NCBI GenBank assembly: GCA_917880885.1
Contig: OU862928.1
Location: 35,886,962-35,950,961 of the forward strand
Source: Limnephilus marmoratus
Lineage: Eukaryota > Arthropoda > Insecta > Trichoptera > Limnephilidae
DNA: 64,000 nt
Direction of reading: 5' to 3'
The translations under genes and the position numbers were made by a program. Positions 1-12,706 of this stretch are shown in pieces; position 1 is the first letter of the stretch, and each line of letters begins with the position of its first letter. The notes beneath the pieces are model-generated. The model did no database searches, was not told the origin of the DNA, and worked only from the letters and a program-made list of their open reading frames with translations.

Positions 1-29
1 GAATCTACGGGGTTAACGAGGAACACAAG

Positions 30-250
30 CGGAACTTAGGATAGATCCTTGAGGAACTCCAGAAAAAAAAAATTATGACAAACTTTGATAGGTTAAGATA
101 ACCTCTATCTACCGTTCATAAACATTAAATATTGCAAACGGGCGATGACAGAACCTACATTATTGATGAAAACTGGAACAGAAACGGTCCTAGGATAGAT
201 TTTTGAGGAACTCCATAAAACAAAAATTATAACAAAAATTCCCGGATTAC
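30..250. repeat. Diverged direct repeat, otherwise featureless left end
   Basis: The strip taggatagatccttgaggaactcc near 39 recurs as aggatagatttttgaggaactc near 192, about 153 bases apart. Nothing else is recognised in 1-960, which is AT-rich and without a supportable ORF. Confidence 0.4.
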
Positions 251-959
251 GAATAACTCGACAAACTTTGAACTCTCCCTACCCCATAGTAAAAAAAAAC
301 TGAATTCGCAGCTTGCGCTATGCTGGAGGATTTTGCTTGAATAAGGAAGCTTTGGTGTAAAACCGATGCTTTGGACCACTTGGCAACAAACTGATTTATT
401 TTAATTTCTTATTAAATTTCATATAAAAGTCTTACAAAACTGAGTTCGATTGTAAATTTGAATGTTGCATTACAAAACCTTTTGGTTATCTATTAATAAT
501 TTTTAATTCTACTCGGAATAAAAGAAATATCCCATTAATACAAACTATTTTCACTGTGCACTACAATACTAAAGAAACACACTTATTTCACAATTAAATT
601 TACGTAAAAGATAAAACTTAAACCATACATAATGCAATCATTATTATTATTAAAACCAAAAATACACTCACTCTTGACCGGAGTAATTGCAAAACTGGCA
701 AAATCATCAACTATAATTTGCAATATTATAAATCTACAGGTTGACTTCACTACACTGCAATTTATTATCAATGCTTTATTATTCTCTGCTACACTTCATT
801 TCACAGTCAATGTCGATTGAATATTGAATTTGTTTTGCAACTTTAAGTCAGCGCAAGTCATTTAATTTTTTTCTAATTTACTTGTTGAGGCGGTGTAACT
901 GACGATTGATGATTTAATGTAAAATAATGATTTAGTGCCAAAGTGATGATTTAAGTTTA

Positions 960-1320
960 TTATTTGCTGAGAAGTGTTTTTGAATTTAACCGCTCAGGCT
1001 AATTTGTTCGCTTTTCGGAACAACTCGTACTCCCTGTGTATGTAAGTGTACCATATTGTGTGCACCGTACCGTGTCTCCCTTACTATGGTTATAAATATG
1101 ATCTAAACGGTTTTAGAAAGAGAAAAAACAACATTTTATATTCAAATCTAAAAATTAACTGCAAAAATAATTAAAATGTATGCCTTTACGAAACCAAAGT
1201 TTACAATTTGCGACCTATGTGAGCTGGGACAAATGTGGTCTCCTGGGATTAAACGGGTTAACCCCTAAGGCTAACTGTTCAGTTTTCAGAACAACTCATA
1301 TAGGTCTCATAGAAATCGTT
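960..1320. repeat. Two ends of a second TTAA-type element family
   Basis: TTAACCGCTCAGGCTAATTTG at about 986 and TTAACCCCTAAGGCTAAC at about 1258 share the following gttcagttttcggaacaact strip. The same end appears inverted at 34468-34520 beside DDX24 exon 10. Confidence 0.45.
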
Positions 1321-1325
1321 GTATT

Positions 1326-1590
1326 TCCTTTTTTTATATGAATACGGCACAAGAGTCCCAACTGCTCCCGTCTGGAGCCAGTGAGACTATGGCATCCCCA
1401 ATTGGGGTACGTTGTGAGGCTGAAGATGGCGGGGAGAGGAAGGAGATGGGGAAGAGGAAGGTGGAGAAGTACCTGGCTATTCAGATCTGGTCACCAAATA
1501 CGGCTAAAGCCATTTCAAGCAACGTTTCAATTCTGAATGGTGGTCTTACACCAGGGCGATACTGAGAGTATCTTCCACTCTGAAATAAAT
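1326..1590 (-). mobile_element. SINE-A copy (5' head missing)
   Basis: Minus-strand copy: tail side at 1326, then cccaactgctcccgtctgga, ccccaattggggtacgttgt and ggctattcagatctggtcac. Stops before the tRNA-like head. Confidence 0.75.
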
Positions 1591-1729
1591 TGTTAGAAAT
1601 ATGATTTACTACCATGATTAGAAATATGATCTAAACGGTGTTAGAAAGCGAAAACACCACGATTTATATTCAAATCTAAAAGTAAACTGCAAAATAAATA
1701 AAATGTACACCTTTATGAACTATTTTCAC

Positions 1730-2040
1730 ATAACACAAGAAAAAAATGAGTTGACAATAATGTTTATAATACATTTGCCTAGTAAAATTTTGTATTTTGA
1801 TTTTTTTTTCGTTACCAGTAATTTTAGTTAGAAAAAACATAAGGTGAGCCATTTTTAAAACTTTTTAAAGTATATTCAAAATTTTATAATTAAAAAATTA
1901 CACGGTTATTTCTAATAATAAAATTTTAAAGCAAATTTTATTACCATTAAAAAACAGTTTTTCATTTTCGGTTATGTTATGATTAAAAAGCGGAAATATT
2001 ATTAAAAATATTATTAAATTATTATTATTTAAAACCGAGA
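1730..2040. repeat. Fragment of the 23-kb MITE family
   Basis: Contains the ggtgagccatttttaaaact strip and the aaaacagtttttcattttcg strip in the same order as in the 23.0-kb element; no ends remain. Confidence 0.5.
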
Positions 2041-2179
2041 CGTGCAAACATAGCATGGTATATTATAACTTTATAACACAGGAGTATGTATGTATAAATA
2101 TCATGCAGTATTATCCAGCCTCATTTAGATGTTCTTGTTTTTGCCACTATTTGCTAACGGTTTGTTTCTGCCATCAAAC

Positions 2180-2335
2180 TTAAGTGTGTATGTGTATGTA
2201 GGTATATGTATGTATATGTGTATATATATGAATATACATGTATGTGTGGGTATGCATAAATACATGTTTATGTAAGTATATATATGTATGAGTGCATGTG
2301 TGTATGTATGTGTATTTATGTACATTCATATCAGC
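2180..2335. repeat. TATG/TG-rich microsatellite
   Basis: About 150 bases of tatgtgtatgtaggtatatg-like sequence. The minus-strand Tyr/His/Ile-rich ORF here is a repeat translation. Confidence 0.85.
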
Positions 2336-2647
2336 TACCTTACTTATTTGTGTTTATTTTCCAGGCAACTTTGGCAATTTGTGAGTTATTGAAAACATTT
2401 CTACCAATTTTCTAATTTTTTCTTATATAATTTTACTTAAATATGTTTACCTACACTTACTAGACTTCATATCAATCAATATAACTATCTTCCATTGGTC
2501 ACCATGATACAGGCAGCTGCCTAGTATTGTGACCTAATGTATCTTCCCAAGTAAATGTATTAATCATATAACATGTACTTATAAATTAATAAATTATGAC
2601 CTACTGACAGAATATGGTCGAGGCCTGGGGGGTTAATATGATTTTTT

Positions 2648-2915
2648 TTTAGAAAAAACCTTTTGATTCACCTTAATTACTATAAAAGACAACTATTTGC
2701 ATTCGGGACGATGGAAAACACTGCATTCAAAATTTCAATACAAAACATCATAGAATACAGACATAAATTATAATAAATGGCTGTCAGCTGTCATCCCATA
2801 TGACGACAGCAAATTTTCATTTTACATAATTAAAATTTTAATTGCAGTATTTTCAATCAGCCCGAAAGCAAATAGTTGTCTTTTATAGTAATTAAAACAA
2901 ATCAAAAGGTTTTGT
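2648..2915. mobile_element. Fold-back MITE
   Basis: Arms ccttttgattcaccttaatt and aattaaaacaaatcaaaagg enclose further inverted similarity (aagacaactatttgcattcg). About 75-base arms, 268 bp in all. A single arm recurs at 10865-10925. Confidence 0.65.
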
Positions 2916-3065
2916 TCTAAAAGATAATTGCATGTCCACTGATAATTTACCATGTTTTTTGTCTCCAAGGCAACAGCTTTATAGAAAGAATTTTCTTTAG
3001 ACATACTAATGTGAATTTAATGTCCACACATCTTGAATATGTCAATTTATAAAAGTTTACGGCAA

Positions 3066-3555
3066 TAATAATAACTAGCAAGTTCCCGGCATGCATTGCA
3101 ATGCCATTTAACCACTCGGAACCATAAGCTTGTTTTCACAATAATATAACATTACAAGATATATGTATGATGTATGAGGCTTACCTGTCTTATTAAATAA
3201 AATAATTGTTCCCCATCGTTTACTTCCACACTTTTCGGAATCCCCTCCCACACCCGCCTTCTGTCGCTGCTGCTAAACTACATGAAATGCACTCATTTTT
3301 CAAACAACTTACACGCCACCTATTGCAATTTTTTAATAAAAAGTTTATAACACCAGAGCTCACTATTATATATAGAAACCATCATAGGCGTGTGCACAAC
3401 AACTCACCAAAGTTACATCGCAATCGGATTAATGGTATAGGAAATAATTATTATATATAAACACCATAGCTCATTATTATATATAGAAACCATTGCGGGC
3501 ATGTGCACATCAAATCCCCAAAATTTCATCGCAATTGGATGAACGAATATCTCTA
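3066..3555 (-). mobile_element. Helitron-like element, decayed
   Basis: Reverse-strand 3' end ...CTAG next to actagcaagttcccggcatg at 3074. The body shares gccacctattgcaatttttt and accagagctcactattatat with the 5.3- and 7.6-kb copies. The 5' end is not found. Confidence 0.5.
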
Positions 3556-3559
3556 CATA

Positions 3560-3904
3560 TCATAAATTAAAGTCCTCTGCCGTGTCTGTCTGTTCGCGAT
3601 AAACTCAAAAACTACTGAACGGATTTTCATGCGGATTTCACCAATAGATAGAGTGATTCATGAGGAAGGTTTAGGTATATAATTTGTCCAAGTTTGGTGT
3701 AAATTGGTTGAAATATATAATATATTGTGGTGGACGAGCAGACTGGCAGCGGGCGGTGTGGATTTGGTTTGTATGGAAATCTACAGTTTTATGTCGAGGT
3801 TGATGAAATTTTGCACATGTGACCTTCAAAACAAGAGGAAGGTCACTGTCTACATTTGATTTCTAAAACTCTGGTAAAGTCCGGGCATCGCCGGGGACTT
3901 CAGC
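3560..3904 (+). mobile_element. Helitron-like element (second family)
   Basis: Typical actactgaacggattttcat and caatagatagagtgattcat strips. Ends cgccggggacttcagCTAA followed by T, matching the CTRR|T Helitron end with a GC-rich hairpin before it. Confidence 0.55.
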
Positions 3905-4079
3905 TAATATTAAATAATTGGCTAATTTGTATAACGACATTTTTGGTGAAAAATCACCTCAAGAAATTCGTAATATAATATAGAGAAACTGGTAAAATTA
4001 TATCACATAGAAAGCCTAAAAAAACCTTTTTTTTTCGGTCTGAGCGTCACGATCTTTTTATTCTTTTTTTCCGTTTAAA

Positions 4080-4795
4080 AACTTTAGGAAATGGATTTAC
4101 GCTTCGACGAATTTCAAAAGACGTTAAACAGCTGATATTAATCCCAGCATTACGTCTTTTTTAAAATTTGATCTAAAAAATTCCACCTGTGAACTCGATT
4201 TATTCGAAAATCTCAAATCAAAATTGATCGACTAAATTTAATTACGCTGTCTGACAGAAGAATCATTCAGACCTAATTTTATTGTACAGAATTATGAACA
4301 ACCTAATTGACAGTCCTGCCATCGTTGCTACTATTAAACTTTATGTACCGACAAGGAATACTAGACAAAATATAACATTCTTTTGCAACACATACACAAC
4401 TAACTATCAATCACACTCACTTACCAATAGGATGCATTATTTAGGCAAAAAGTTTGGTGGTATTGTAGATGTATTCGCTGATTCCCTTTACATTCTAAAA
4501 TGCAATTTAAACCAACACTTTGTGGAATCCTACAAATTATTGTAACAAGGGTATAATATATTTAACGATTTGATTTGTTATTGTAAAGTTTATATTATAT
4601 TTTGTTCTATGTTATTGTTAAATATTATGGTTTTTTTTCTTTAAAAACTACTTGTATATTCTTAAAAGTTTTTTCACTTTTATAACTTTTGGTATAAATT
4701 CTATGTATGTGTAATCCTAGATATCTTAAATATTATTTTCTAATCTATGTAAAAGCCCCTACGGGCGTATAACAACAATAAATAAATAAATAAAA
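4080..4795 (+). mobile_element. LINE 3' tail with (TAAA)n end
   Basis: An 87-codon frame at 4282-4545 (YRIMNNLIDSPAIVATIKLY, VPTRNTRQNI) resembles the C-terminus after the RT domain of CR1/jockey-type LINEs. It is followed by a 3' UTR and aataaataaataaataaa at 4778-4795. Heavily 5'-truncated. Confidence 0.65.
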
Positions 4796-5049
4796 AGTTT
4801 TTCTACAAAATCAACTCAAAATGTGTTGTAGATTCACCAATACTACGTGTTTCCGGACACTGTGTATAGCAAAATTAATTTAAATGACTTACAATCAAGA
4901 TTTATAACTAGTGACTTATATCTAAGGCTTAAAGCTACCGACTATTGTTCAACGTAAATGACTTACGATCTAAAGACTTATGAGTATTAATAAATTATTA
5001 AGAAACGAGTATTTCCGACACACCAATTTGTTTTGAGTTTACCAGACGA

Positions 5050-5215
5050 GATTTTTATTTTATTTTATATGAAAACCACACAAGAGTGCCACTGCCCGAA
5101 GTCAGAGGAACTATGGCATTCTTAAATTTGGGAAACATTGTTAGGTTAAATGAAGTTGCGAGGAGAAAGAGGTATAAAAGAATAGGATGGTTGGGAAATA
5201 TCTGACTATCCTACC
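5050..5215 (-). mobile_element. SINE-A copy, strongly decayed
   Basis: cacacaagagtgccactgcc and aggaactatggcattcttaa align with the SINE-A 3' core with many changes. Confidence 0.45.
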
Positions 5216-5235
5216 ACTCTTCTTTATGTTTGGAA

Positions 5236-5335
5236 GTAGAGCAGATGAATGAAGAAAGGAGTGTAAGGAGAAAATATGACGTGAAAGAGAATGGTAGAAG
5301 AAGTCGGGATGACGTGGAACGACGAAGTGAATCTT
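5236..5335 (+). mobile_element. Short LINE fragment, same family as 54.6-55.2 kb
   Basis: Encodes NGRRSRDDVERRSES, matching the [11 protein letters not shown] segment of the other copies. About 100 bases, between a decayed SINE-A copy and a Helitron-like element. Confidence 0.45.
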
Positions 5336-5341
5336 TATTTA

Positions 5342-5806
5342 ATACTAGCTGGTTCCCGGCATGCGTTGCTATGCCATTTAATGAAGAAATTGTTTTTCCC
5401 TGGGTGTCCTTTTACATTATTCCCATCCCCCTTCCGCCTCCCCTTCTTCTCCCGCGTCCCCTTCCCCTCTCGCGTTCCCACTCCGCCTCCCCCACCTTCC
5501 CTCTCCCCACTCCACTCCCCCCCCTTCCCCCGTATTCCCCTCACGAGTTCCCCTCCTCCTCCCCCCTCCCGCGTTCCATACATTCATTCCCGGTGCATTT
5601 GGCTTTCAAACAGCTCGCGTGCCACCTATTGCAATTTTTTTATACAAATTTCATAATGCCAGAGCTCACTAGTAGTTTTATACAAACCTTGTCCTGACAA
5701 TAACAAACACAGAAAAAAAAAATTATCCAATTTGGTGCAGTCGTTTGGAAGTTATGTGTGTACATTCATTTCGGCGATTCATTTTTATTTATATAGATTT
5801 GTGGTG
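5342..5806 (-). mobile_element. Helitron-like element
   Basis: On the minus strand it begins TCTATATAAATAAAAATGAA (5806) and ends in accagCTAG|T (about 5342), with the family strips ttggtgcagtcgtttggaag and tgccagagctcact. The C/T-rich stretch 5400-5580 gives spurious overlapping ORFs on both strands. Confidence 0.6.
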
Positions 5807-5828
5807 GGACATTTTTTATTTTTTTATA

Positions 5829-6228
5829 AGCTCCACATCTTTGGGGATGCTGTGTGGAGGGTCTTTTTAGGGAAAAGAAGGATAGGAAGTTCTGGGAAGG
5901 AAAAGGGTATGAGGGGCGGGTAGGAATCTGGGGGTCAATGTGTCCCGGAGTCACGGACGTATGAATCCATCTCTCCCACTGCGGTGCAAGGCGAAATTCC
6001 TAGAGAATACGGCTGGAGAAGTCAAAGAGACTCCCTCAGCCATTCTCTCTCGATCCGGCCTGCCTTGCTGCTGCTGAGCAGACACATCTGCCGCCAAGAC
6101 CCGGACAAACCTCACCCCATGAACCCGGGCACCCCTGCTAAGTCACCAAACGTAGCGAACCACTTAGGGTGACCTGTAAATGGTTCCCAGGGCGGCAGTA
6201 CCCACACCCGCCTCCCAAATTATGACAA
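5829..6228 (-). mobile_element. SINE-B copy
   Basis: ~450-bp interspersed repeat with a 5' end gggaggcgggtatgggtacc and an A-rich 3' end. Here on the minus strand: poly(T)-like start, ggggatgctgtgtggagggt, tgaacccgggcacccctgct, cgtagcgaaccacttagggt, end cccgcctcccaaatt. No coding content; the ORFs here are chance. Confidence 0.8.
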
Positions 6229-6229
6229 T

Positions 6230-6916
6230 GAATGTGAATAAGGCGGTGACCAGACAACTCAGAATAAAACCAACTCAGAAGCACCTCAGAAAGGTCATTA
6301 CGAGTGATGATAAAACTTTAAAAAAAAAATGGTTAAATAGGTTAAGTTAGGTTAGGGTTACCGGCTATTTTAAAATTATTTTTTCATAGCTTTTAATGAC
6401 CTTTCTGAGGTGTTTCTGAGTTGGTTTCATTCTGAGTTGGCATGGAACCGAATAAGGCAAGGAGTGTGTGCCAAGACAGGTTAATGTAGAGGTCCATACT
6501 CTCATTAATAAGTTAAAATTTATTTTCTAGCATGGCTCCAAAGATTCTTAGAAAATTTCTAACAAATTATATCCATTACCCTTTCGCTTTGGTAGTTTAG
6601 AAACAGCTGTATTATTCATAAACTAAATTTTTCAGTAAATAGAATGCCCTCTTAATAAGCGGAGCATTTTTTTACTGTATGACAATAGAGTAAGAAAAAG
6701 AACAAGGTAAAGTTAACAGTTTGATCGATTAATTGTTAAAAAAATGTCCACAGCGTCACAAGTCTTTATGGTAGCTAATTCTGAATGAAGACCTGGTCAA
6801 GGCTTTTCTATTGTTCAAGATCTTTTTTCCTTCTTTGTCACGTATATTTGCTAAATCAATTAGTACTGTATCAAAATTTTCAACCAAATATTGAAATGGA
6901 AAAATAGAAAGAAAAT
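6230..6916. other. No gene seen
   Basis: AT-rich sequence with a short inverted pair (taacctaactt-type and gacctttctgaggtg/cacctcagaaaggtc near 6280-6420) suggesting one more small MITE. Nothing else recognised. Confidence 0.4.
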
Positions 6917-7495
6917 CTATATATTTATATACATAGTATAAAATGAAGTCGCTCAAAATGTATGTGCGCGTTAATCTTTTAAACCATGCAACGGATTTTC
7001 ATACAGTTTTCACCATTAGATAGAATGATTGAAGAGGAATGTTTATATGTATAATACATGTAAATTATATTAGAGAAAAGCCGAGAAATTTAAAGATAAC
7101 ATATTTTTGTGTGATTTAAAACGGCTGGTGGGCCGTACTATAGTCACTTTTGAAATTCGTTCTACGGAAGAAATTGGAAAATAGATGTCCTAGAGTAAGT
7201 AGGTATTTGATTTGAATTATTTTATTTGATGAAGTCGCTCAAAATGTATGTGCGCATAGATCTTTTAAACTACGCAACGGATATTCATGCGGTTTTCACC
7301 AATAGATAGAGTGATTCAAGAGGAAGGTTTATTTGTATAAAAACATGCTTATTATATGAGAGAAAAGTTGAGAAATTCAAATATTCAATTCAGGCAGCGG
7401 GCAGCTGGCAAGAGGGTGGTGTGGATTTTATAAAGGTTGGGTAATGGCGTTGTGTTTCGTTAGCCACAGCAACGTGTGGCCGGGTCTGCTAGTAT
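6917..7495 (+). mobile_element. Helitron-like element, composite of two related copies
   Basis: Begins TCTATATATTTATATACATA after A; a second start-like strip gaagtcgctcaaaatgtatg recurs at 7230. Ends gtggccgggtctgCTAG|T at 7489-7492. Confidence 0.6.
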
Positions 7496-7935
7496 GTTTG
7501 TTTCTGTCTATGTATGTGAGATGTTATGCTTTGCTAAACCATTCATCCGATTGCGATGAAACTTTGGGGATTTGATGTGTGCAACTCCGCGATGGTTTCT
7601 ATGTATAATAGTGAGCTCTGGTGTCATGAAATTATGTGTTGCTAAACCATTCATCTGATTGCGATGAAACTTTGGGGATTTGATGGGCGCATGCCCGCAA
7701 TGATTTCTATACACAACTGTATAATAGTGAGCTCTGGGGTGATGAAATTACTTCCTACACTATTCATCCGTTTGCCACCTATTACAATTTTTTATACAAA
7801 TTTCATAATGCCAGAGCTCAAAAGTAGTTTTATACAAAATAACGAACAAAAAACGAATTATCCAATTTGGTGCAGTCGTTCGGAAGTTATACATACATAC
7901 ATTTCAGCCATTCATTTTTAGAGATAGATATTAAG
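7496..7935 (-). mobile_element. Helitron-like element, same family as 5.3 kb
   Basis: Two direct copies of a cattcatc(c/t)gattgcgatgaa block (7535 and 7648), then the tgccagagctcaaaagtagt and ttggtgcagtcgttcggaag strips and a 5' end near 7930. Confidence 0.55.
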
Positions 7936-8403
7936 TACGACGCCAACAATGCACTCTTTTTAGGGTGAATTACCTAATTTAAAAAAAAACATTGTTTTCA
8001 AGGCAACAATTTGTTTGCTTTTCTTCTGACGTTTGCAATAACTCGATTTTGTTAGGGACAGAAAGCGTATGATAAATAATTTCATAACGCCACAGCTTAT
8101 TCATAACGCCAAAGCTTACCAATATATACACTATACAGCCTATAGTACTCACAAATAATGTAGCTTTCTATTAGTGAAAAAAAAATTTAAAGTCCATTCA
8201 GTATGTTTTGTGTGAAAGAGTAACAAACATATATCCATACATCTATACAGACTTTCGCCTTTGTAATATTAATATGATACAGGTACAAACTTGTCAATAA
8301 TGCATTCACTTCATAACATGAATAAATTATTGTTTTATATGGCAATAATATTTTTTCTATGATTGGCAGCACTGATCGATGACCGATTATCTATGAAATT
8401 TAA

Positions 8404-9298
8404 TGGTACGTTTCCACGCTTGGCAAGGCTTGGCAAGCCTCCACAAGCTCCAAGCGTCCACAAATCTCGCTTGGCATTTGGAAGTCGTTTACATGATTGT
8501 GAATGCGTCAGTGCGCTACCTACACCCGAGCATGGCGGACGCCGAACTTATGTCGGCTATTGCGTTTGGTTTATCAAACTTTTATTTGAAATACAAGCAA
8601 AGTGTAACAAAAACAAGGAAAGCTCGACGACCACGAAGATGATGGATGATACAGATTCATAAAAATCGTCCAAAATCGTCCAAAAAAGAGGAGAATTATC
8701 TCAATGGCTAAATCCTATAGATTTTTGTCTCTTTTTAGTACCACTTTTTCGTTTCATCGAGTTTCCAATCACAACGGTGCTAAAGAAGTTTTCGCTTCAA
8801 AAATAATGATCGCAATTGGGACCCGAACTCGAGGATCACTTGTCTTATATAATTTTTTTTTGTATTATAAAAAAGGTTATTCTAACAAAAATTATATATT
8901 TTTTACTATAATAAATAGTAAATCATCAATAAAATATTATTTATTTATTTTGACTTTTTAGGTAAATCCAGTCGCAATAAATTACATAACATAAGTGCAT
9001 TAAAATTATGTATTTATACATTTTAATAAGTCTGGCACGCCTCATACGTCATACATATGTCTCGTAATGTTATAAATATTATCATAGACCGCATGGAGCA
9101 AAAACGGCGTGCATTCGCCGCCAGTTCGAAAGTTTCACTGAGCGTTTGTCGAAGCTTGCCGCTGGATCCGACCCCGACTGGATCGGCGGCAAACTCTCGC
9201 AAGCTCTTGCAAGCCTACGCAAGTCAAGCCAAACGACCTGTTTACACGTTTGCGCTTGTGGACGCTTGCTGAGACTTGGCAAGCGTGGAAACGTACCA
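8404..9298 (+). mobile_element. PIF/Harbinger-type element with N-terminal transposase remnant
   Basis: Inverted ends TGGTACGTTTCCACGCTTG at 8404 and 9298, flanked by the 3-bp duplication TAA (8401-8403, 9299-9301) usual for PIF/Harbinger. Subterminal cttggcaagc-type repeats occur at both ends. From 8534 a frame reads MADAELMSAIAFGLSNFYLK, then RRPRR, a stop, and WMIQIHKNRPK, resembling the RRRRxxWVxP start of Harbinger transposases. No catalytic domain. Confidence 0.75.
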
Positions 9299-9984
9299 TA
9301 ATATAAAAATGATGAAAATAAAAATGGCGTAGCAAAGTTCGTATGTAACATTTTTTTTGCATATTTTTCATCTCCCCCAACATAAATACTCACTTTTCGT
9401 GATAATAAAGCTAAATCTAACTGTTTGAATAAGAAATATTGCGTATTAATCAGTAAGAGGAGTACCTAAGACATAAATAATTGGATTTTTTTAAGATAGA
9501 GAAAAGTGATATAGAAATTGAACTCTGACTAATATAGAAATCAATCAATCAATCATGTTGAATTGACAGGTGTATAAAAAAGCATTATCTTAAGAAAATT
9601 TTTTTTTTCAAAATAACTGAAAGATGATTTGAAAATCCAATCTTTATCAGTCTATGTCCAACACTTGCGGAGTGAATATATTAAAAGTGTGGACATCAGA
9701 TTTAAACCAAATTCACTTGTTACACCGTTGGGTACATTCGTAAGATATTATTTCTGATATTTGTATGTTTCAGTGAAGTTAGAATTTCTATGAAAAATGT
9801 TATCTTTGTTGAGTTTGAAGATCATAAATGTGAAATTGTAACACATATTTAGGTAAATACTTCAACAACTGCCAAACTTTTATTAGGCATAGATTTTGGA
9901 AATTACACTACATTTCTACTTAATTAGTACAAGAAACAAATAATTACATTTGGATAGAAGGTAAAAGATGCATTAAAATAACAT

Positions 9985-10652
9985 TAATAACATTGATTCA
10001 TTGAGTGTACGAAGGCATCATATGGATGCACTATTCCTGTATAAAGTAGTCAACAATAATATTCAATGCCCAGAGTTGCTAAATAAAATTCAATTCAATG
10101 TACCTGCACGTTCAACACGCTCTTCTGTCCTGTTCAGGGTGGATCAATGCAAGACAAACTGTAAGCAGAATTCTTGCCTGAACCGACTATGCAGTAGTTA
10201 TAATAGCGTATTTTCCAATGTGGACATTTTCAATTGCAAACTTACTGAATATAAAAGGTCCATAAAAGAGTGTTTCTCTAATGGTTCTTGAATAATGTTA
10301 TGTTTTTATTGTTTGTATTTCTGTTATGATTTGATTTATATGTACAACCTCTCTCCATGGCTACCAATGTTTTGATAGATTTTTTTTGTTTTGTAATTTT
10401 TCATTTTATATTAAAAAAAAAATGTTTTGAGTATACATATATATATTTTTTGTTTTATATAATTTTAGATTCATATTCCTTTTTATAAAACTAATTTACT
10501 TATTCTTATTATGCTGTCTCAGTAGAAGTAAAGTCACAAGGAGGAAATCCGTAATTGGTTTTATTTTGGCTATTTAATACTATGTACAAACTGAAATAAA
10601 TATAAACTGTCGATTTCCCGAAAATTATTAAATAAATAAATAAATAAATTTT
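9985..10652 (+). mobile_element. LINE 3' tail, second copy, with (TAAA)n end
   Basis: The 96-codon frame at 10001-10291 (MDALFLYKVVNNNIQCPELL, NKIQFNVPARSTRSS) is the same C-terminal module as at 4.3 kb but well diverged. It ends in a taaataaataaataaata microsatellite at 10628-10650. Confidence 0.68.
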
Positions 10653-10727
10653 AATTCAAAGTTAAAAATTTCTCAAATAAAACGATTTCTTTTGATAAAC
10701 CTTTTAAAATTAAGATAATATACACAA

Positions 10728-10840
10728 GCCCGCTACACAAACCCTGCGTAGCCAAACAAACCATTCAAAAACGTAGGCTGTTTTTTAAAGTAAAGATAAC
10801 ATACACAATCCCGTTACATAACCGTTGACGTTTGTTCCGA
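10728..10840. repeat. Isolated copy of the satellite-like unit
   Basis: Carries acaagcccgctacacaaacc and acgtaggctgttttttaaag, matching the 18.5-kb units almost base for base. About 1.3 units, next to a MITE arm at 10860-10930. Confidence 0.7.
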
Positions 10841-11045
10841 ATATTTACCTGAAATATTTTCCACTTCCCCCAACGCAAATAGTTGCCTTTTAATGTAATT
10901 AAGATGAATCAAAAGGTTTTTTTCAAAAAAAGTGCATATTAACCGTTGCCAGCGATCTCCAAAAATTAATGATTTCTTTTGCCGCCATTTTTTTGTAAGT
11001 TTGACATTTGTGTGAGTTTCTCGCCAATATAAATACTTATGAATT

Positions 11046-11819
11046 AAGGCCTATCCGCACACAACAGTGCCGGCACAGTGCCGACACGTGCCGATCAGTA
11101 ACGTATCCATCAGTGTCAGTGAAAAATGATATTGTGGCATACATTTTGTACGACGCTATCCGTACTCGTCAGTGACAGTGACGTTCAGTGATGTCAGTGC
11201 TGCGCCGACGCTCGCCGTGATCCGGCGTGAATTTCTAGCGGACAATATTTTGCCTGACACGGTCGCAGTGTTTCAAGAAGGACGACGAAAAGTTGATTGA
11301 ATTGGTCCATGTATATCATGTAATTTTGCACCTTTCACATAGAAAATACATGGACATTAATTTTAAAGCAAACATATGGAACATTATAATAATCTTTTTA
11401 TTATAATTAAATAATTTAATTATAAATATAATAATTTTAGTTTAGATAAAAGTATGTCGAAACAATGTTTTGACATCCTGAAATACTCAAAAAAACTTTG
11501 ATTCATCATCTATCAGATGTTTATATAGGGTGGTGAACTCTCCTTCTTCTTCTCTTTTCCTCCACGCATTATGAACCCAATGCCTTCTTCTCACATACAT
11601 TTCGTCTTCATCTAATATTAAAGCAATCGCTGCTAATTGTGATCTTAATATCGAGGCATTTTAGCACATGAAACTGCTACGCAGAGTCTAGAGTGCCAAC
11701 TAATCACTGCGCGCGTCGTCGTGTCGTGTCGGTACTGACATGTACGAATAACACGTCACGGTACTGTACGGTACGGAACTGTCGGTCACGTGCCGGCACT
11801 GTTGTGTGCGGATAGGCAT
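11046..11819 (-). mobile_element. Second PIF/Harbinger-type element with N-terminal transposase remnant
   Basis: Inverted ends gcctatccgcacacaacagt with gtgccggcac following, repeated in reverse at 11785-11817. On the minus strand 11610-11461 encodes MYVRRRHWVHNAWRKREEEG, EFTTLYKHLIDDESKFF, then a one-base frameshift (extra T in a T run) and EYFRMSK. This is the conserved Harbinger N-terminal block. The target duplication is not clean. Confidence 0.72.
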
Positions 11820-12706
11820 TTACGTAGTTAACCCAAACTAAGAACTTAATAACCTATTTTGTGCTTGTAAGTAATTATTTCTTGTAGTAATTGTTGAAAT
11901 AAAGAGTTATTAGAATAATCTGTGCCTGAAAGTGCGGCAGTTATGGGAATAATTATCCTTATTTAATTCAGCAGAGTTTGAGTTGATAAAAACATTTTTA
12001 AAATGAATTAATCAATTGGGTTCAAACGTCATGCTTGACGAAAGAAGAAAGTAAACATACAATATTTTTAGTTTTATATGTCAAGGTTATTCATTAAATA
12101 GAGCATAAACACGAACCACATACTCAAGTCTCAAACAAATTAAGACTATAATTGATTATTTAGCCAAGTTTTTGATTAACTCTTCTGTCAAAACACTTCT
12201 CTACTCATTAAAGGGTTATTATTTTCAGTATTTCGTCTTATTTCAGTATATGATTAATTGGGGTGGATACTCACTGAAATTTTACACGGCCCGGCAGTCA
12301 AGTGTAGTTAATTTGAAACTGTTTCAAGTTAATGTAATATATAAAACTAAAAACCGGAGCGAACTGCGAGGCACATTCTGTCAAAAATTGACATCGATGA
12401 CGTACGAATGCGAATGTATCTACGTCCCAAAAATGCTGCCAGTAAAAGGAACATATATTCAATAGTGCCTACATTCGATAGTACCTACCGAGATCGACCA
12501 TGATAAAAATAACTTATCACAAAAATAATCTAAAGCGTGCACAAATTCTAGAGGATCTAGTGTAATCTGATTTGTATATACCGGTTGATAAGCAAAATTT
12601 TTGATCTTATAATTTTCCGTTTTTGAGATAACTTATTTCCGCGAACTTTTCTATAACGATTTTTCCCGGGTAAGGCAAATTTTAAATTAAAAAAATCGGT
12701 GATAAT
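11820..12706. other. No gene seen
   Basis: AT-rich. The 97-codon plus-strand frame at 12172-12465 has no similarity that I recognise and no codon pattern like the two real genes. Confidence 0.4.

Noticed and set aside
5230..5697. 155-residue Pro-rich frame and its overlapping partners
   Set aside because: C/T-rich interior of a Helitron-like element joined to a LINE scrap.
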